Below, piece after piece: positions 56,120 to 64,000 of a stretch of 64,000 nt of DNA; positions within the stretch are counted from its first letter, which is position 1; each line of letters opens with the position of its first letter. Where the stretch lies: assembly GCA_963722415.1 (NCBI GenBank), contig CAVRNI010000030.1, forward strand, positions 62,001-126,000, written 5' to 3'. The DNA is from JALOLG01 sp963722415. GTDB lineage: Bacteria > Actinomycetota > Acidimicrobiia > Acidimicrobiales > Ilumatobacteraceae. The position numbers and the translations under genes were made by a program. The notes below the pieces were generated by a model. The model saw only the letters and a program-made list of their open reading frames with translations. It did no database searches and was not told where the DNA came from.

Positions 56120-57477
56120 CCCTGGGCGGGCTCGTACCACTCGGCGATGCCGGCCTGCAGATCGGCAGCCGCCTGCTCCGGCGTGGTGCTGCCGTTCACG
56201 ACACCCACGGCGCCACTCTGGATCAAGGTGTACGCATCCGGCGTGCCGTCACTCAGCACCGGCCAGGAGAACCGGACGTCGAGATCGCTGTCGGCATTCC
56301 ACGAGAGGAACTCGGCCGCCACAGGGTCGTCGACGGCCGGGGGTTCCTCCTGAACCGGGAAGAACCCGGGCAGCTCGGCGGCCATGATTCCAGCTGCCTC
56401 GTCGGTGGCGAGCCACTCGATGACCGTGCGGGCGGCCTCCTTGTTGTCGCTCGCGGCGTTGATCCCGATCCCGGCGTCGAGGTGGAACGAGACCGCCTTG
56501 GTGCCGCCGTCCGGCGTCGGCACCTGGAACACATTCCACTCGAACGCCGGCTCCTCACCTTCGTAGTACGGGATGTCCCATGATCCACCGATCCACATCG
56601 CCGCCTCACCCAACAGCCAGATCTGCTGGCTGTCGGCGTAGGTGAGGGCTTCCTGGCCGTCGGGCAGGTAGGGGGCGATGTCGGCCAGCGCCTGGAACAC
56701 CGACACCATCGCCGGATCGTCGAGGCAGCGCTCGCCGGATTCGTACGCGAGCCGCCCTTCTCGCCCGCCGATGAAGCTGGGCGCGAAGTTCATGAACAGC
56801 ATCTCGGCCATCGTCCATTCGTCGCCGGAGGCGTTGGCGAACGGTGTGATGCCGGCGGCGTCGAGCGTCTCAGCGGCCGCCAGCAGCTCGTCCCATGTCT
56901 CGGGCACCTCGACACCGGCCTCCGCGAACAGATCTGCGTTGTAGTAGAAGCCGTGCGATACGGCGATGAACGGGAGCCCGTAGGTCACGCCCTCATCGTT
57001 GGTCCACGGATCCAGGCCGCCCTCGCTGAACACCCCGTCGAGGCCGACGTCGGTGAGCGGCTCGATGAATCCCTCGTCGAAGAGTTGTTGACCGGTGGCG
57101 TAGGAACGCACGTAGAAGAGGTCGGGGCCGGTGCCGGCCTCCAGCGCCGTGCGCAGCGCGGCGTTGTACTCGGTCGGGATCGTGGGCTCGAAGCTCACCT
57201 CGATGTTCGGGTTGTCCTCGTGGAACGCGGCGAGCAGGGTCTCCATCTGGGCCACGTCGTCGCTGCGCCACGAGCCCATCGTCAACGACACCGAATCACC
57301 ACTTGCGGTGTCATCGCCGCCGTCCCCATCCGTTGCGGCCGGAGCCTCTGATGCATCCGGAGCTTCTGACGCATCCGGTGGATCCGACGATGTGGTGTCG
57401 TCGTCGTCACCTCCACAGGCGGTAGCGAGCAACGCGGTGGCAACGGCCACAGCCAGCAGCCTCGTTCGACGGACCAT
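56107..57477 (-). CDS. Sugar-binding lipoprotein of ABC transporter
   Basis: 456 residues. A GGGGAGG site precedes the ATG at 57477. Lipoprotein signal RLLAVAVATALLATAC with Cys at the cleavage site, then an acidic linker and a family-1 solute-binding fold (SVSLTMGSWRSDDVAQMETL; ALEAGTGPDLFYVRS; GLPFIAVSHGFYYNADLFAE; MWIGGSWDI). Tethered outside the membrane, it delivers sugar to the two permeases. Related to oligosaccharide/amino-sugar binding proteins of CUT1 systems; nagA next door suggests an N-acetylated amino sugar, but binding residues do not settle it. Intact. Confidence 0.93.
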   Translation of the reverse strand: MVRRTRLLAVAVATALLATACGGDDDDTTSSDPPDASEAPDASEAPAATDGDGGDDTASGDSVSLTMGSWRSDDVAQMETLLAAFHEDNPNIEVSFEPTIPTEYNAALRTALEAGTGPDLFYVRSYATGQQLFDEGFIEPLTDVGLDGVFSEGGLDPWTNDEGVTYGLPFIAVSHGFYYNADLFAEAGVEVPETWDELLAAAETLDAAGITPFANASGDEWTMAEMLFMNFAPSFIGGREGRLAYESGERCLDDPAMVSVFQALADIAPYLPDGQEALTYADSQQIWLLGEAAMWIGGSWDIPYYEGEEPAFEWNVFQVPTPDGGTKAVSFHLDAGIGINAASDNKEAARTVIEWLATDEAAGIMAAELPGFFPVQEEPPAVDDPVAAEFLSWNADSDLDVRFSWPVLSDGTPDAYTLIQSGAVGVVNGSTTPEQAAADLQAGIAEWYEPAQGCPS

Positions 57478-57632
57478 GTGAACCTCCCCTGTCTGACCGG
57501 CTCGGGTGCCGGATCGATCTCGCGTCGGATCCCGCAGGGGACCCGACGAGCCACCATCGTGGCGTTGATCCATCTCGGGCACAATCACAGCATTGACCCC
57601 GATGCGTACAGAATTGCGCGCGCGCAGCAGGG

Positions 57633-58544
57633 TCACGCGGACCGCCGCTGCTGTCGCCGAGATGCCGCCCAACCGTGCCGCGAGGCCTCGCGGTAGGCGC
57701 TCGGCGACATCCCTTTGGTGCGCCGGAAGACGCGGTTGAAGTACGACAGGTTCTCGAACCCGGCGAGGAAAGCGATGGAAGTCACACGCTGCTGCCCGGA
57801 GGCGAGCAGCCGGCACGCCTCATCAGTTCGCAAGTCGTTGACGTACTGGGTGAAGGTGCGGTGCATCGAGCTCTTGAACAAGCGGCAGAACGCGCTGGGC
57901 GTCAGGCCCACCAGATCAGCGCATTCGCGTTGGGTGAGTTGCTCGCGGAACCGACGCTCCACGTGGGCGAGCACGCGTTCGACGCGGGCGTCATCCCCGA
58001 ACGCCAGCGCCGGCCGACAGATTCGTTGACGATGGACGGATGGACCCGACAGCCGGTCGAGAACGTCGACGAGCTTGACGATCCGCTGCAGCGGCGAGGC
58101 GGAAGCGATCCCCTGGATGATCGCCGCCACCTCGGCCCTCGCCGGGTCGGCGAACTGGATGCCCGTCCGGGCGTGGCGGAGCAGCGTCGCGACAGCCGTT
58201 GCCTCCGGCCATGCGCCGAGTAACGAGGCGCCGAAGTGGACGACCACGGCGCCCGCGTGTGAACCCTCGTCGGACACCCAGGTGTGAGGCAACATCGGGC
58301 CGATCAGCGTCAGGTCACCCGGTGCGTACCGCGTCACCTGATCACCGACGAACCGCCGACCGGTCGAGCGGGTGATCAGCGTCAGTTCGTACTCCTGGTG
58401 CTGGTGCCACTCGAACTCGAACGACCGCGCCGTTCGTTCGAGGACACGGACGCTGGTGCCGAACTCGGGATCGTTGTGCTCCATCAGGGCGGACATCGCC
58501 CCCACGTCGCGGGTCACGCCGGTCACGCCGGTGGCGATCCTCAC
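57633..58544 (-). CDS. AraC-family regulator with cupin sensor
   Basis: 303 residues. The GTG start overlaps the nagA stop (GTGA), so it is coupled to nagA. N-terminal cupin (FEFEWHQHQEYELTLITRST with His residues, then YAPGDLTLIGPMLPHTWVSD), then two helix-turn-helix units in the C-terminal 100 residues, including RECADLVGLTPSAFCRLFKS and VTSIAFLAGFENLSYFNRVF, ending with RTKGMSPSAYREA. Probably senses a sugar and controls the adjacent transporter operon, whose binding-protein gene starts 155 bases on. Confidence 0.9.
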   Translation of the reverse strand: MRIATGVTGVTRDVGAMSALMEHNDPEFGTSVRVLERTARSFEFEWHQHQEYELTLITRSTGRRFVGDQVTRYAPGDLTLIGPMLPHTWVSDEGSHAGAVVVHFGASLLGAWPEATAVATLLRHARTGIQFADPARAEVAAIIQGIASASPLQRIVKLVDVLDRLSGPSVHRQRICRPALAFGDDARVERVLAHVERRFREQLTQRECADLVGLTPSAFCRLFKSSMHRTFTQYVNDLRTDEACRLLASGQQRVTSIAFLAGFENLSYFNRVFRRTKGMSPSAYREASRHGWAASRRQQRRSA

Positions 58545-59647
58545 GCCGCCATCCCACCAACGAGAACCTGGGCGACTCTCAGTCCGTCGTCCAGGACGGT
58601 CACGTCGGCCGGTCCACCCACGTCGAGCCGGCCGAGGTCGGGGCGCCCGATCGCCGCCGCAGGAGCCGTCGTGACGGCGCGCACGGCGCGTTCCAGGGAG
58701 ATTCCCAACGAGACGAGGTTCCGTACTGCGGTATCGAGGCCGGCAGCACTGCCGGCGAGGGTGCCGTCCTCCAGACGCACTGCGCCGCCGCTCACGATCA
58801 TGTCTCGTCCCTCGGATCGGTAGGTGCCATCAGGGAGTCCCGCCTCGGCAGCGGCGTCAGTGACCACGACCGCCCGATCGGCGGCGGCAGCCATCGACAA
58901 CGCCAAGGTCTCCGCCGAGAGGTGCACGAGATCGGCGATGATCCCGACGAACACGCCGGGACGCGTGCGAGCGCGACACCTGCGAGGCCCGGCTCGCGCG
59001 ACGTGATCTGGCGCTGGGCGTTCCACAGATGGGTCACCATCGTCACACCGGCGTCGAACGCGGCGTGCGCCTCGGCCGCGGTCGCGTCGGAGTGGCCAGC
59101 CGAGACGACAACACCACGCCGGCGCAACAGGTCGATCAACTCGCCAGCGCCGTCGAGCTCAGGCGCCAACGTCATCAAGGCGATCGGCCCGGCATCGCAG
59201 AACGCTGATGCGAGCGCGCGAGTCCGGCGGGCGTAGCCACTCCGGACGATGCGCGCCGGGGCGTTTGGGCGACAGGAAGGGACCCTCCAAGTGAACCCCA
59301 ATCGGCCGCGCCCCTGGCGGTGGCTCAGCGATCACGTCGGCCGCCGCCGCCAGTACGGACGAGTAGGTGTCGGGCGCCGTGGTCGGGATCGTCGGCAGGA
59401 ACGACGTCACTCCGCAACCGGCCATCGCCATCGTCGCAGTGGCGTACTCGTCGCGCTCGCACGCCGAGAATCGCACGCCTGCGAAGCCGTTGACCTGCAC
59501 GTCGACCAGACCAGGGATGGCGACGCCTCCTCGCCCGGCCGGCATCGATCCGATCGCCTGGATCACGCCGGCGTCGATGACCACATCACCACGCACGAAC
59601 GTCCCATCGACGAGGGCTGCAGTCACTCCGAGGCGTTGTGGCGGCAC
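58541..59647 (-). CDS. nagA: N-acetylglucosamine-6-phosphate deacetylase (frameshifted)
   Basis: About 368 residues across two indels (near 59245 and 58970). Amidohydrolase metal motifs: GLVDVQVNGFAG, HLEGPFLSPKRPGAHRP with the catalytic-site Glu, VVVSAGHSDATAAEAHAAFD and MVTHLWNAQRQI; also VTDAAAEAGLPDGTYR with the catalytic Asp, and the end GRPDLGRLDVGGPADVTVLD. It cleaves acetate from GlcNAc-6-phosphate after uptake and phosphorylation. No nagB deaminase is in the window. It shares a 44-base promoter gap with the divergent ROK repressor and overlaps the AraC gene downstream. Confidence 0.88.
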
Positions 59648-59691
59648 GTCATCCTTCCCCCGATCGGCTAGTTCGTAGCATACTCCAACAT

Positions 59692-60858
59692 ATGAGTGCG
59701 CCGGCGACCTCGCTGCTGTCGACGCGAAACGTGGGTGACCTCAATCGGGCGAGCGTGCTGCGCGCCCTGATCGTGCACGGACGGCTCTCTCGATCCGAGC
59801 TCGCCCAGCGGGCCCGGGTGACGCGGGCAACGATGGGCACCATCGTGCATGGCCTGCTCGACGACGGTCTGCTCGAGGAGCTCGAAGCGCTCGATGCCGG
59901 CCGCGTCGGCAAGCCGGCGCGGCCGCTGTGGTTTCGCGCCGGTGCGGGCACGGTCCTGACCGTCGAGCTGCGCCGGCAGGTCGTGCGCGGAGCGCTGGTC
60001 GATGCTCGCGGGACCATCGAGCACCTCACCGAGTCGGCACTGACCGACGCCAACGATGCGGCAACGGTCCAAAGGGCCGTCGAGGACGTGGTGGCCCGGC
60101 TCCTCGGGCACCGACAGGCCATCGGCGTCGGCGTTTCCGTGCCGGGCGCCTGCGATCCGAGCTCGGGCGCGATCTTCGGCTCGGTGCAGGTCCCGGGTGC
60201 GGTGGGGACGCACCTGGCTGCGGTCGTTGCCGAGATGACGGGACTCGACACGTGGATCGAGAACGACACCCGCGCACTGGCGGTCGCCGAGCACTGGTTC
60301 GGGCGCGGCCGGTACATCGACACGTTCGCCGCCGTGCAGACCGGTGACGGTCTCGGCGCCGGCCTGCTGCTCGATGGCGTGATCCACCGCGGGCGCAACG
60401 GAGCCGCCGGCGAGATCGGGCACACCGCAGTCGTCATCGGAGGCGTCCGGTGCGCATGCGGGAAGCGCGGGTGTTGGGAGACGGTGGCGACGCTGCGGTG
60501 GCTGCGCCGGACCGCTCGGAGCAGGGGCGTGCGGGGCGCGCGGACACTCGACGCCGCACACCTCGTGGCCTTGGCGGCCGCCGGCGATGCGGTCGCCGGC
60601 GCCCTCGTGGAGGAGTACGCCGAACACCTCGCGATCGGGCTCGCCAACCTCGACCAGACCCTCGGCACCGAGCTCATCATCCTCCACGGTGACGCAGTCG
60701 GCGGCGGTGTTGCGCTGCGTGACCGGATTCGTGATGCCACCCATCGTCGTTCGGCGCGCCCGGTCGACGTCCAGTTCACGGACCTCGTCGATGCCAGCCT
60801 GCTCGGGGCGGCCGGCGTCGTGCTGAGCGAACTGCTCCACATTGCGAGCCCGCCGTGA
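59692..60858 (+). CDS. ROK-family transcriptional repressor (NagC/XylR-like)
   Basis: 388 residues. N-terminal winged helix: RNVGDLNRASVLRALIVHGR, then LSRSELAQRARVTRATMGTI. The C-terminal ROK sugar-kinase-like domain has ENDTRALAVAEHWFGRG, the glycine-rich QTGDGLGAGLLLDGVIHRG and a zinc-type CACGKRGCWETVA motif. It probably represses nagA and its own operon in the absence of amino-sugar phosphate. ATG at 59692 is chosen because the helix-turn-helix then begins at the usual distance. The next gene overlaps at the stop (GTGA). Confidence 0.9.
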   Translation: MSAPATSLLSTRNVGDLNRASVLRALIVHGRLSRSELAQRARVTRATMGTIVHGLLDDGLLEELEALDAGRVGKPARPLWFRAGAGTVLTVELRRQVVRGALVDARGTIEHLTESALTDANDAATVQRAVEDVVARLLGHRQAIGVGVSVPGACDPSSGAIFGSVQVPGAVGTHLAAVVAEMTGLDTWIENDTRALAVAEHWFGRGRYIDTFAAVQTGDGLGAGLLLDGVIHRGRNGAAGEIGHTAVVIGGVRCACGKRGCWETVATLRWLRRTARSRGVRGARTLDAAHLVALAAAGDAVAGALVEEYAEHLAIGLANLDQTLGTELIILHGDAVGGGVALRDRIRDATHRRSARPVDVQFTDLVDASLLGAAGVVLSELLHIASPP

Positions 60859-61598
60859 GCCAGTCGCCACTGGCGTGCGTCGAGATCGGAGGAAGTGGTG
60901 TCCAGACCGTGGTGTTCTCGGGCGGGACACATCGTTTCGTGGACGGTGTCGAGGTTCCACGTGGGGCAGTCGTCGCCGTCGCCGTGCCCGGCCACATCGT
61001 CGACGGTCGCGTCGCCGCGGCGTCGACGTTGGGCTGGACCGACGTCGATCCCGCACTGGAGCTCGGCCTCGCGGTGCGGCCCGCACTCGTGTGCAACGAC
61101 GCCGAGGCCGCTGGGCTCGGTGAGTGGGTACTGCGCGGTCGGTCTGATCCTCGACTGGTGTTCATCGGTGTCGGGAGCGGGATCGGCGGCGCCGTCGTCG
61201 ACGAAGGCGTCGTGACGCACTGCAACCTGTTCGGCCATCAGCCGGGGTTCGGGTCGCGACGGTGCTCCTGCGGACGCAGTGGGTGCCTCGAGACGGTGGC
61301 CGCGGGCTGGGCGATGCCGCGGCCGCTGGATGGCGCCGCCATCGAAGACGCGGCACGGGCGATCGCCACCGCGCTGGAAGCGGAGCCCGCCGCCGAACGG
61401 GGCCTCGTCGTCGTGGGTGGTGGGGTGGCGGCGCACTATCCGCAACTCATCGACCGGATCGGTGCCGCGCTCCCCGGGCGCGTGATCGTCGGCAGCACCC
61501 GTCCGCTCGGGGCCAAGTCGGCTGCGGCATGGGGAATGCGCGAACTACTCGGCGACGGAGCAGGCGCTGCCGCGTCGCCGATCCCAACGAAGGGGTGA
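60855..61598 (+). CDS. ROK-family sugar kinase
   Basis: 247 residues, short for the family (about 300). Start SPLACVEIGGSGVQTVVFSG carries the phosphate-1 loop in altered form. NDAEAAGLGEWVLRGRSDP with catalytic Asp, then FIGVGSGIGGAVVDEGVV, and the zinc site GFGSRRCSCGRSGCLETVA. ATP-dependent phosphorylation of a hexose or hexosamine; with nagA next door, GlcNAc is the likely substrate. GTG start overlaps the ROK repressor. It has no DNA-binding domain, so it is the enzyme, not a second repressor. Confidence 0.85.
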   Translation: MSQSPLACVEIGGSGVQTVVFSGGTHRFVDGVEVPRGAVVAVAVPGHIVDGRVAAASTLGWTDVDPALELGLAVRPALVCNDAEAAGLGEWVLRGRSDPRLVFIGVGSGIGGAVVDEGVVTHCNLFGHQPGFGSRRCSCGRSGCLETVAAGWAMPRPLDGAAIEDAARAIATALEAEPAAERGLVVVGGGVAAHYPQLIDRIGAALPGRVIVGSTRPLGAKSAAAWGMRELLGDGAGAAASPIPTKG

Positions 61599-61602
61599 GC
61601 CA

Positions 61603-62485
61603 ATGCCAGTTCGGACATCGGTCGTCGGCACGTCCACACCGGGCCACCGTGCGACGTGCGACGCGAGGTGGCTGATGGCGTACAGCGCCGGACTCGGGCT
61701 CGCCGACGCGGCGTACTTCGACACCACCCGCCCAGGCGGCGTGGTCGCCCATCCACTGTTCCCGGTCGCGGTCGAATGGGGTCTGCTGACTTCAATCGCA
61801 TCTTCGATCGACTATGGACTCACGCGGTCCGAAGTGCTGCGCGGCGTCCACGCCGGACACGAAGTGGTGCTGCACCGGCCGGTCCGCCAGGACGACGAGG
61901 TTTCCGTCACCGCCACGGTCGCCGGTGTCGAGACCACGTCCGCAGGGGCTCGGGTCACCGTGCGGCTCGAGGGCGTCGACCTCGCTCGAGACCAAGAGCC
62001 GATCTGGAGCACGTGGTACGTCACGCTGTACCGGGGCGCTGGGGTCGACGGAGCCGACGTGCGCACCCATCCACCGCCCCCTTCCTGCTTCACCGAGATC
62101 CGAGCCCGAAGTCGTCGCCGAGCGCCGCGTCGTGCCGGTCGATGCGAATGCAGCCCACGTCTACACGGAATGCGCACGAATCTGGAATCCGATCCACACC
62201 GATCTGGCCGTGGCCAACGCGGCCGGCTTGTCAGTCACCATCCTGCACGGCACCGCGACGCTCGCGCTCGGGGTGACGTCGACGCTTGCCATGATCGGCG
62301 GCACAGCCGACGGTGTGCGGCGGATCGCGGGCTCGTTTCGCGCGATGGTGCCGATGCCGAACACGCTGGCGGTCGAACTCCTCTCGGCCGACACCACCCC
62401 CACCTCCACGGAGGCTCGTTTCCAGGTGCGCAACGACGCAGGCGATGTCGCCGTACGCGACGGCCTCGTCGAGATCGGTCGCTGA
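61603..62485 (+). CDS. MaoC-like hot-dog protein (frameshifted)
   Basis: About 294 residues in two halves joined by an indel near 62100. First half: AYSAGLGLADAAYFDTTRPG and AHPLFPVAVEWGLL, an N-terminal hot-dog without catalytic residues. Second half: IWNPIHTDLAVANAAGLS, where Asn-x-x-His-x-D is the hydratase signature of MaoC-like enzymes, then HGTATLALGVTSTLAMIGGT. Predicted to hydrate or dehydrate an enoyl-thioester. Why it sits four bases after a sugar kinase is unclear; it is probably in the same operon. Ends 20 bases before the convergent VWA gene. Confidence 0.78.
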
Positions 62486-62505
62486 CGCTGCGACAGATGT
62501 GAGCG

Positions 62506-63948
62506 CTACGCGAGCTTCTCGACGAAGCCTTCCAGCTGGCGCAGGTTGCGACACTCGTAGACACCGTCGGTGTGGGTGCCGTACTCGCCGACGATCGAGT
62601 CGCCGGTGTTCCAGTACGACCGCGGCTCGGGGTTGAGCCAGTACACGTGGCGCGCCTTGTGACGCATCTCCTTCACGACCCACGACTGGCTGGCGTGGTA
62701 GTTGTTGCGGGCGTCGCCGAGCAGCAGCACGGTGGTCTTCGGACCGACGTCCTTGCCGTAGCGCTCCCAGAACACCTCGAACGCGTGCCCGTAGTCGCTG
62801 TGGCCGTCGACCCACACCACGTCGGCCTCGGTGTTGACGCGATGGATCGCCTCGGTGATGTCCTCGGTGGCCTTGAAGTAGTCGGTGACCTCGTCGATGC
62901 CGTCGATGAACACGAACGAGCGGACCTTCGAGAACTGGTTCTGGATCGCGTACACCAGCATCAGCGTGAAGCGGGCGAAGGCGGCGACCGAACCGGAGAT
63001 GTCGGCGACGACCATCAGCTCGGGCTTGGCCGGGCGCGGGTACTTGAACTTCGGCTCGGCCGGCACCCCGCCGTAGCTGAGCGAGTGGCGCACGGTGTTG
63101 CGGAAGTCGAGCGGACCCTTGCGGCCGTGCCGGCGCTTGCGGGTGAGGCGGGCGGCGAGCTTGCGGGTCAACGGGTACAGCGCCTTCTTCAGTGACTGCA
63201 TCTCGTCGCGGGAGGCATGCATGAACTCGACGTCCTCCGGCAACGGCTTGCGCAGCGTCTTCGCCATCGCCTCGGCGCCACGGTCGGCGACCAGCCGGCG
63301 CCGGATCTCGGCTTCGACCTCGCCCTTGAACTTCTCGATGCGGTCCTGGTACTCCTCTTTCTCGAGCCGCTCCTCGAGCGACGTCAACTCGCCACCGACC
63401 TGCTCCCTGGTGGCCTCCATCAGCTTCTCGAGCATGCCGTCGAGGTCGAGGTTGCGCAGCGTGCGGTACAGGTAATAGGTGCCGCCGACGGGGCGCCCCG
63501 GCTCCATCCCGGCGAAGCGCTGCACCGCCTGGCGGGCCATCGCCCGCATCATCGCCTGGTCGCCGTTGAGCAGCGCCTGCATCAGGAGCTGGGCGATCTC
63601 CTCCGGGGTGAGGTTGTCCATCGCCCCACCGCCGTCGGCGCCGCGCCCCTCGCCCTGGCGCATCTGGTCCTGCATCTCGCGCCACATCTCGTCGAGGTCG
63701 GTCTCGTCACCGTCGAGCAGCCGGTACTCGGGCCCGCGCAGGCTGAAGTACACCTCGAACACCGTCTCGAAGGCGCGCCAGTGGGCGTTGTTCTTGACCA
63801 ACGTCGCGCCGAGGGCGTACTTGAACGCCTCCCGGTCGTCGATCGGGATGTGCTGCACCGCCTCCATGGCGTCGAGGTTCTCGGTGAGGCTGACCGGGAG
63901 CCCGGCGTTGCGGAGCTCACCGACGAACCCGTTCAGCAGGTCGAGCAT
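62506..63948 (-). CDS. CoxE-like von Willebrand factor A domain protein
   Basis: 480 residues. The N-terminal helical part starts MLDLLNGFVGELRNAGLPVS; a long acidic/helical middle follows (EMWREMQDQMRQGEGRGADG). The C-terminal VWA domain has MIDAS start VADISGSVAAFARFTLMLVY, then FVFIDGIDEVTDYF and the helical end EGFVEKLA. CoxE-like proteins pair with MoxR-type AAA ATPases and insert cofactors or assemble metal enzymes. The ATPase partner is not in this window but could be just beyond 64000. Intact. Confidence 0.88.
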   Translation of the reverse strand: MLDLLNGFVGELRNAGLPVSLTENLDAMEAVQHIPIDDREAFKYALGATLVKNNAHWRAFETVFEVYFSLRGPEYRLLDGDETDLDEMWREMQDQMRQGEGRGADGGGAMDNLTPEEIAQLLMQALLNGDQAMMRAMARQAVQRFAGMEPGRPVGGTYYLYRTLRNLDLDGMLEKLMEATREQVGGELTSLEERLEKEEYQDRIEKFKGEVEAEIRRRLVADRGAEAMAKTLRKPLPEDVEFMHASRDEMQSLKKALYPLTRKLAARLTRKRRHGRKGPLDFRNTVRHSLSYGGVPAEPKFKYPRPAKPELMVVADISGSVAAFARFTLMLVYAIQNQFSKVRSFVFIDGIDEVTDYFKATEDITEAIHRVNTEADVVWVDGHSDYGHAFEVFWERYGKDVGPKTTVLLLGDARNNYHASQSWVVKEMRHKARHVYWLNPEPRSYWNTGDSIVGEYGTHTDGVYECRNLRQLEGFVEKLA

Positions 63949-64000
63949 GGCAGCGCGCGATTCAGACGGTCGTTGGCCGACGGCACCGGGCCATCACGAG

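Noticed and set aside
60855..61598. Second ROK gene as another repressor
   Set aside because: It lacks the N-terminal winged helix of the gene before it and begins directly with the kinase fold.

Overview
The window is very GC-rich, uses GTG and TTG starts freely, and is packed with start/stop overlaps (ATGA, GTGA, TGATG). It has actinobacterial hallmarks: an AfsR/SARP regulator, a wax ester synthase/DGAT enzyme, an MMPL transporter, and a sugar ABC system without its own ATPase. I infer an Actinomycetota genome, probably of the Acidimicrobiia (Ilumatobacter-like). That placement is inference; no rRNA is present.

Layout. 1-5853: about eleven small overlapping plus-strand genes of mostly unknown function, including a CrtC/AttH-like lipocalin-fold protein, Ig-like beta-sandwich proteins, a helical phasin-like protein and a SAM methyltransferase. 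6002-7328: a tRNA-Gly(GCC) with two truncated tyrosine-recombinase fragments that collide head-on. 7440-15643: housekeeping genes (Fpg/Nei glycosylase, metX with a probable SAM riboswitch, a saccharopine-dehydrogenase-family enzyme, a PdxA2 plus four-carbon acid sugar kinase pair, an alpha/beta hydrolase). 15651-24638: two large secreted subtilases, each preceded by the same 63-nt palindromic leader motif, with a lipoprotein and one full and one truncated DUF4262 gene. 24696-32066: SURF1, a metallo-beta-lactamase-fold hydrolase, a WS/DGAT acyltransferase, and an Old-Yellow-Enzyme/GMC/histidine-phosphatase operon.

32150-40274 is a purine operon, purSL-purQ-purC-purF-purDM. It contains two fused enzymes (PurS-PurL and PurD-PurM). 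A third fusion, PurN-GuaB, lies apart at 44166-46274. Together they cover most steps from PRPP to CAIR/SAICAR plus the IMP-to-XMP step; purE/K, purB, purH, purA and guaA are not in the window. 40264-47530 carries regulators (AraC, ECF sigma), a membrane SGNH-like protein and a thioesterase. 47622-53144 holds an MMPL transporter and a SARP/AfsR regulator.

53215-62485 is an amino-sugar type catabolic locus. nagA, an AraC regulator, a binding protein, two permeases and a cytochrome P450 lie on the minus strand. A ROK repressor, a ROK sugar kinase and a MaoC-like protein diverge from them. 62506-63948 is a CoxE-like VWA protein.

A caveat applies to the whole annotation. Many genes, including ones expected to be indispensable (purL, metX), contain single-base frameshifts, and purL has an in-frame TAG. 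The shifts fall mostly in G/C runs and are concentrated in 1-5853 and 15.6-24 kb, while the genes' starts, stops and overlaps stay intact. I read most of them as uncorrected sequencing indels and annotate the genes across them. No intergenic gap exceeds 300 bases, and no CRISPR array or rRNA was seen.
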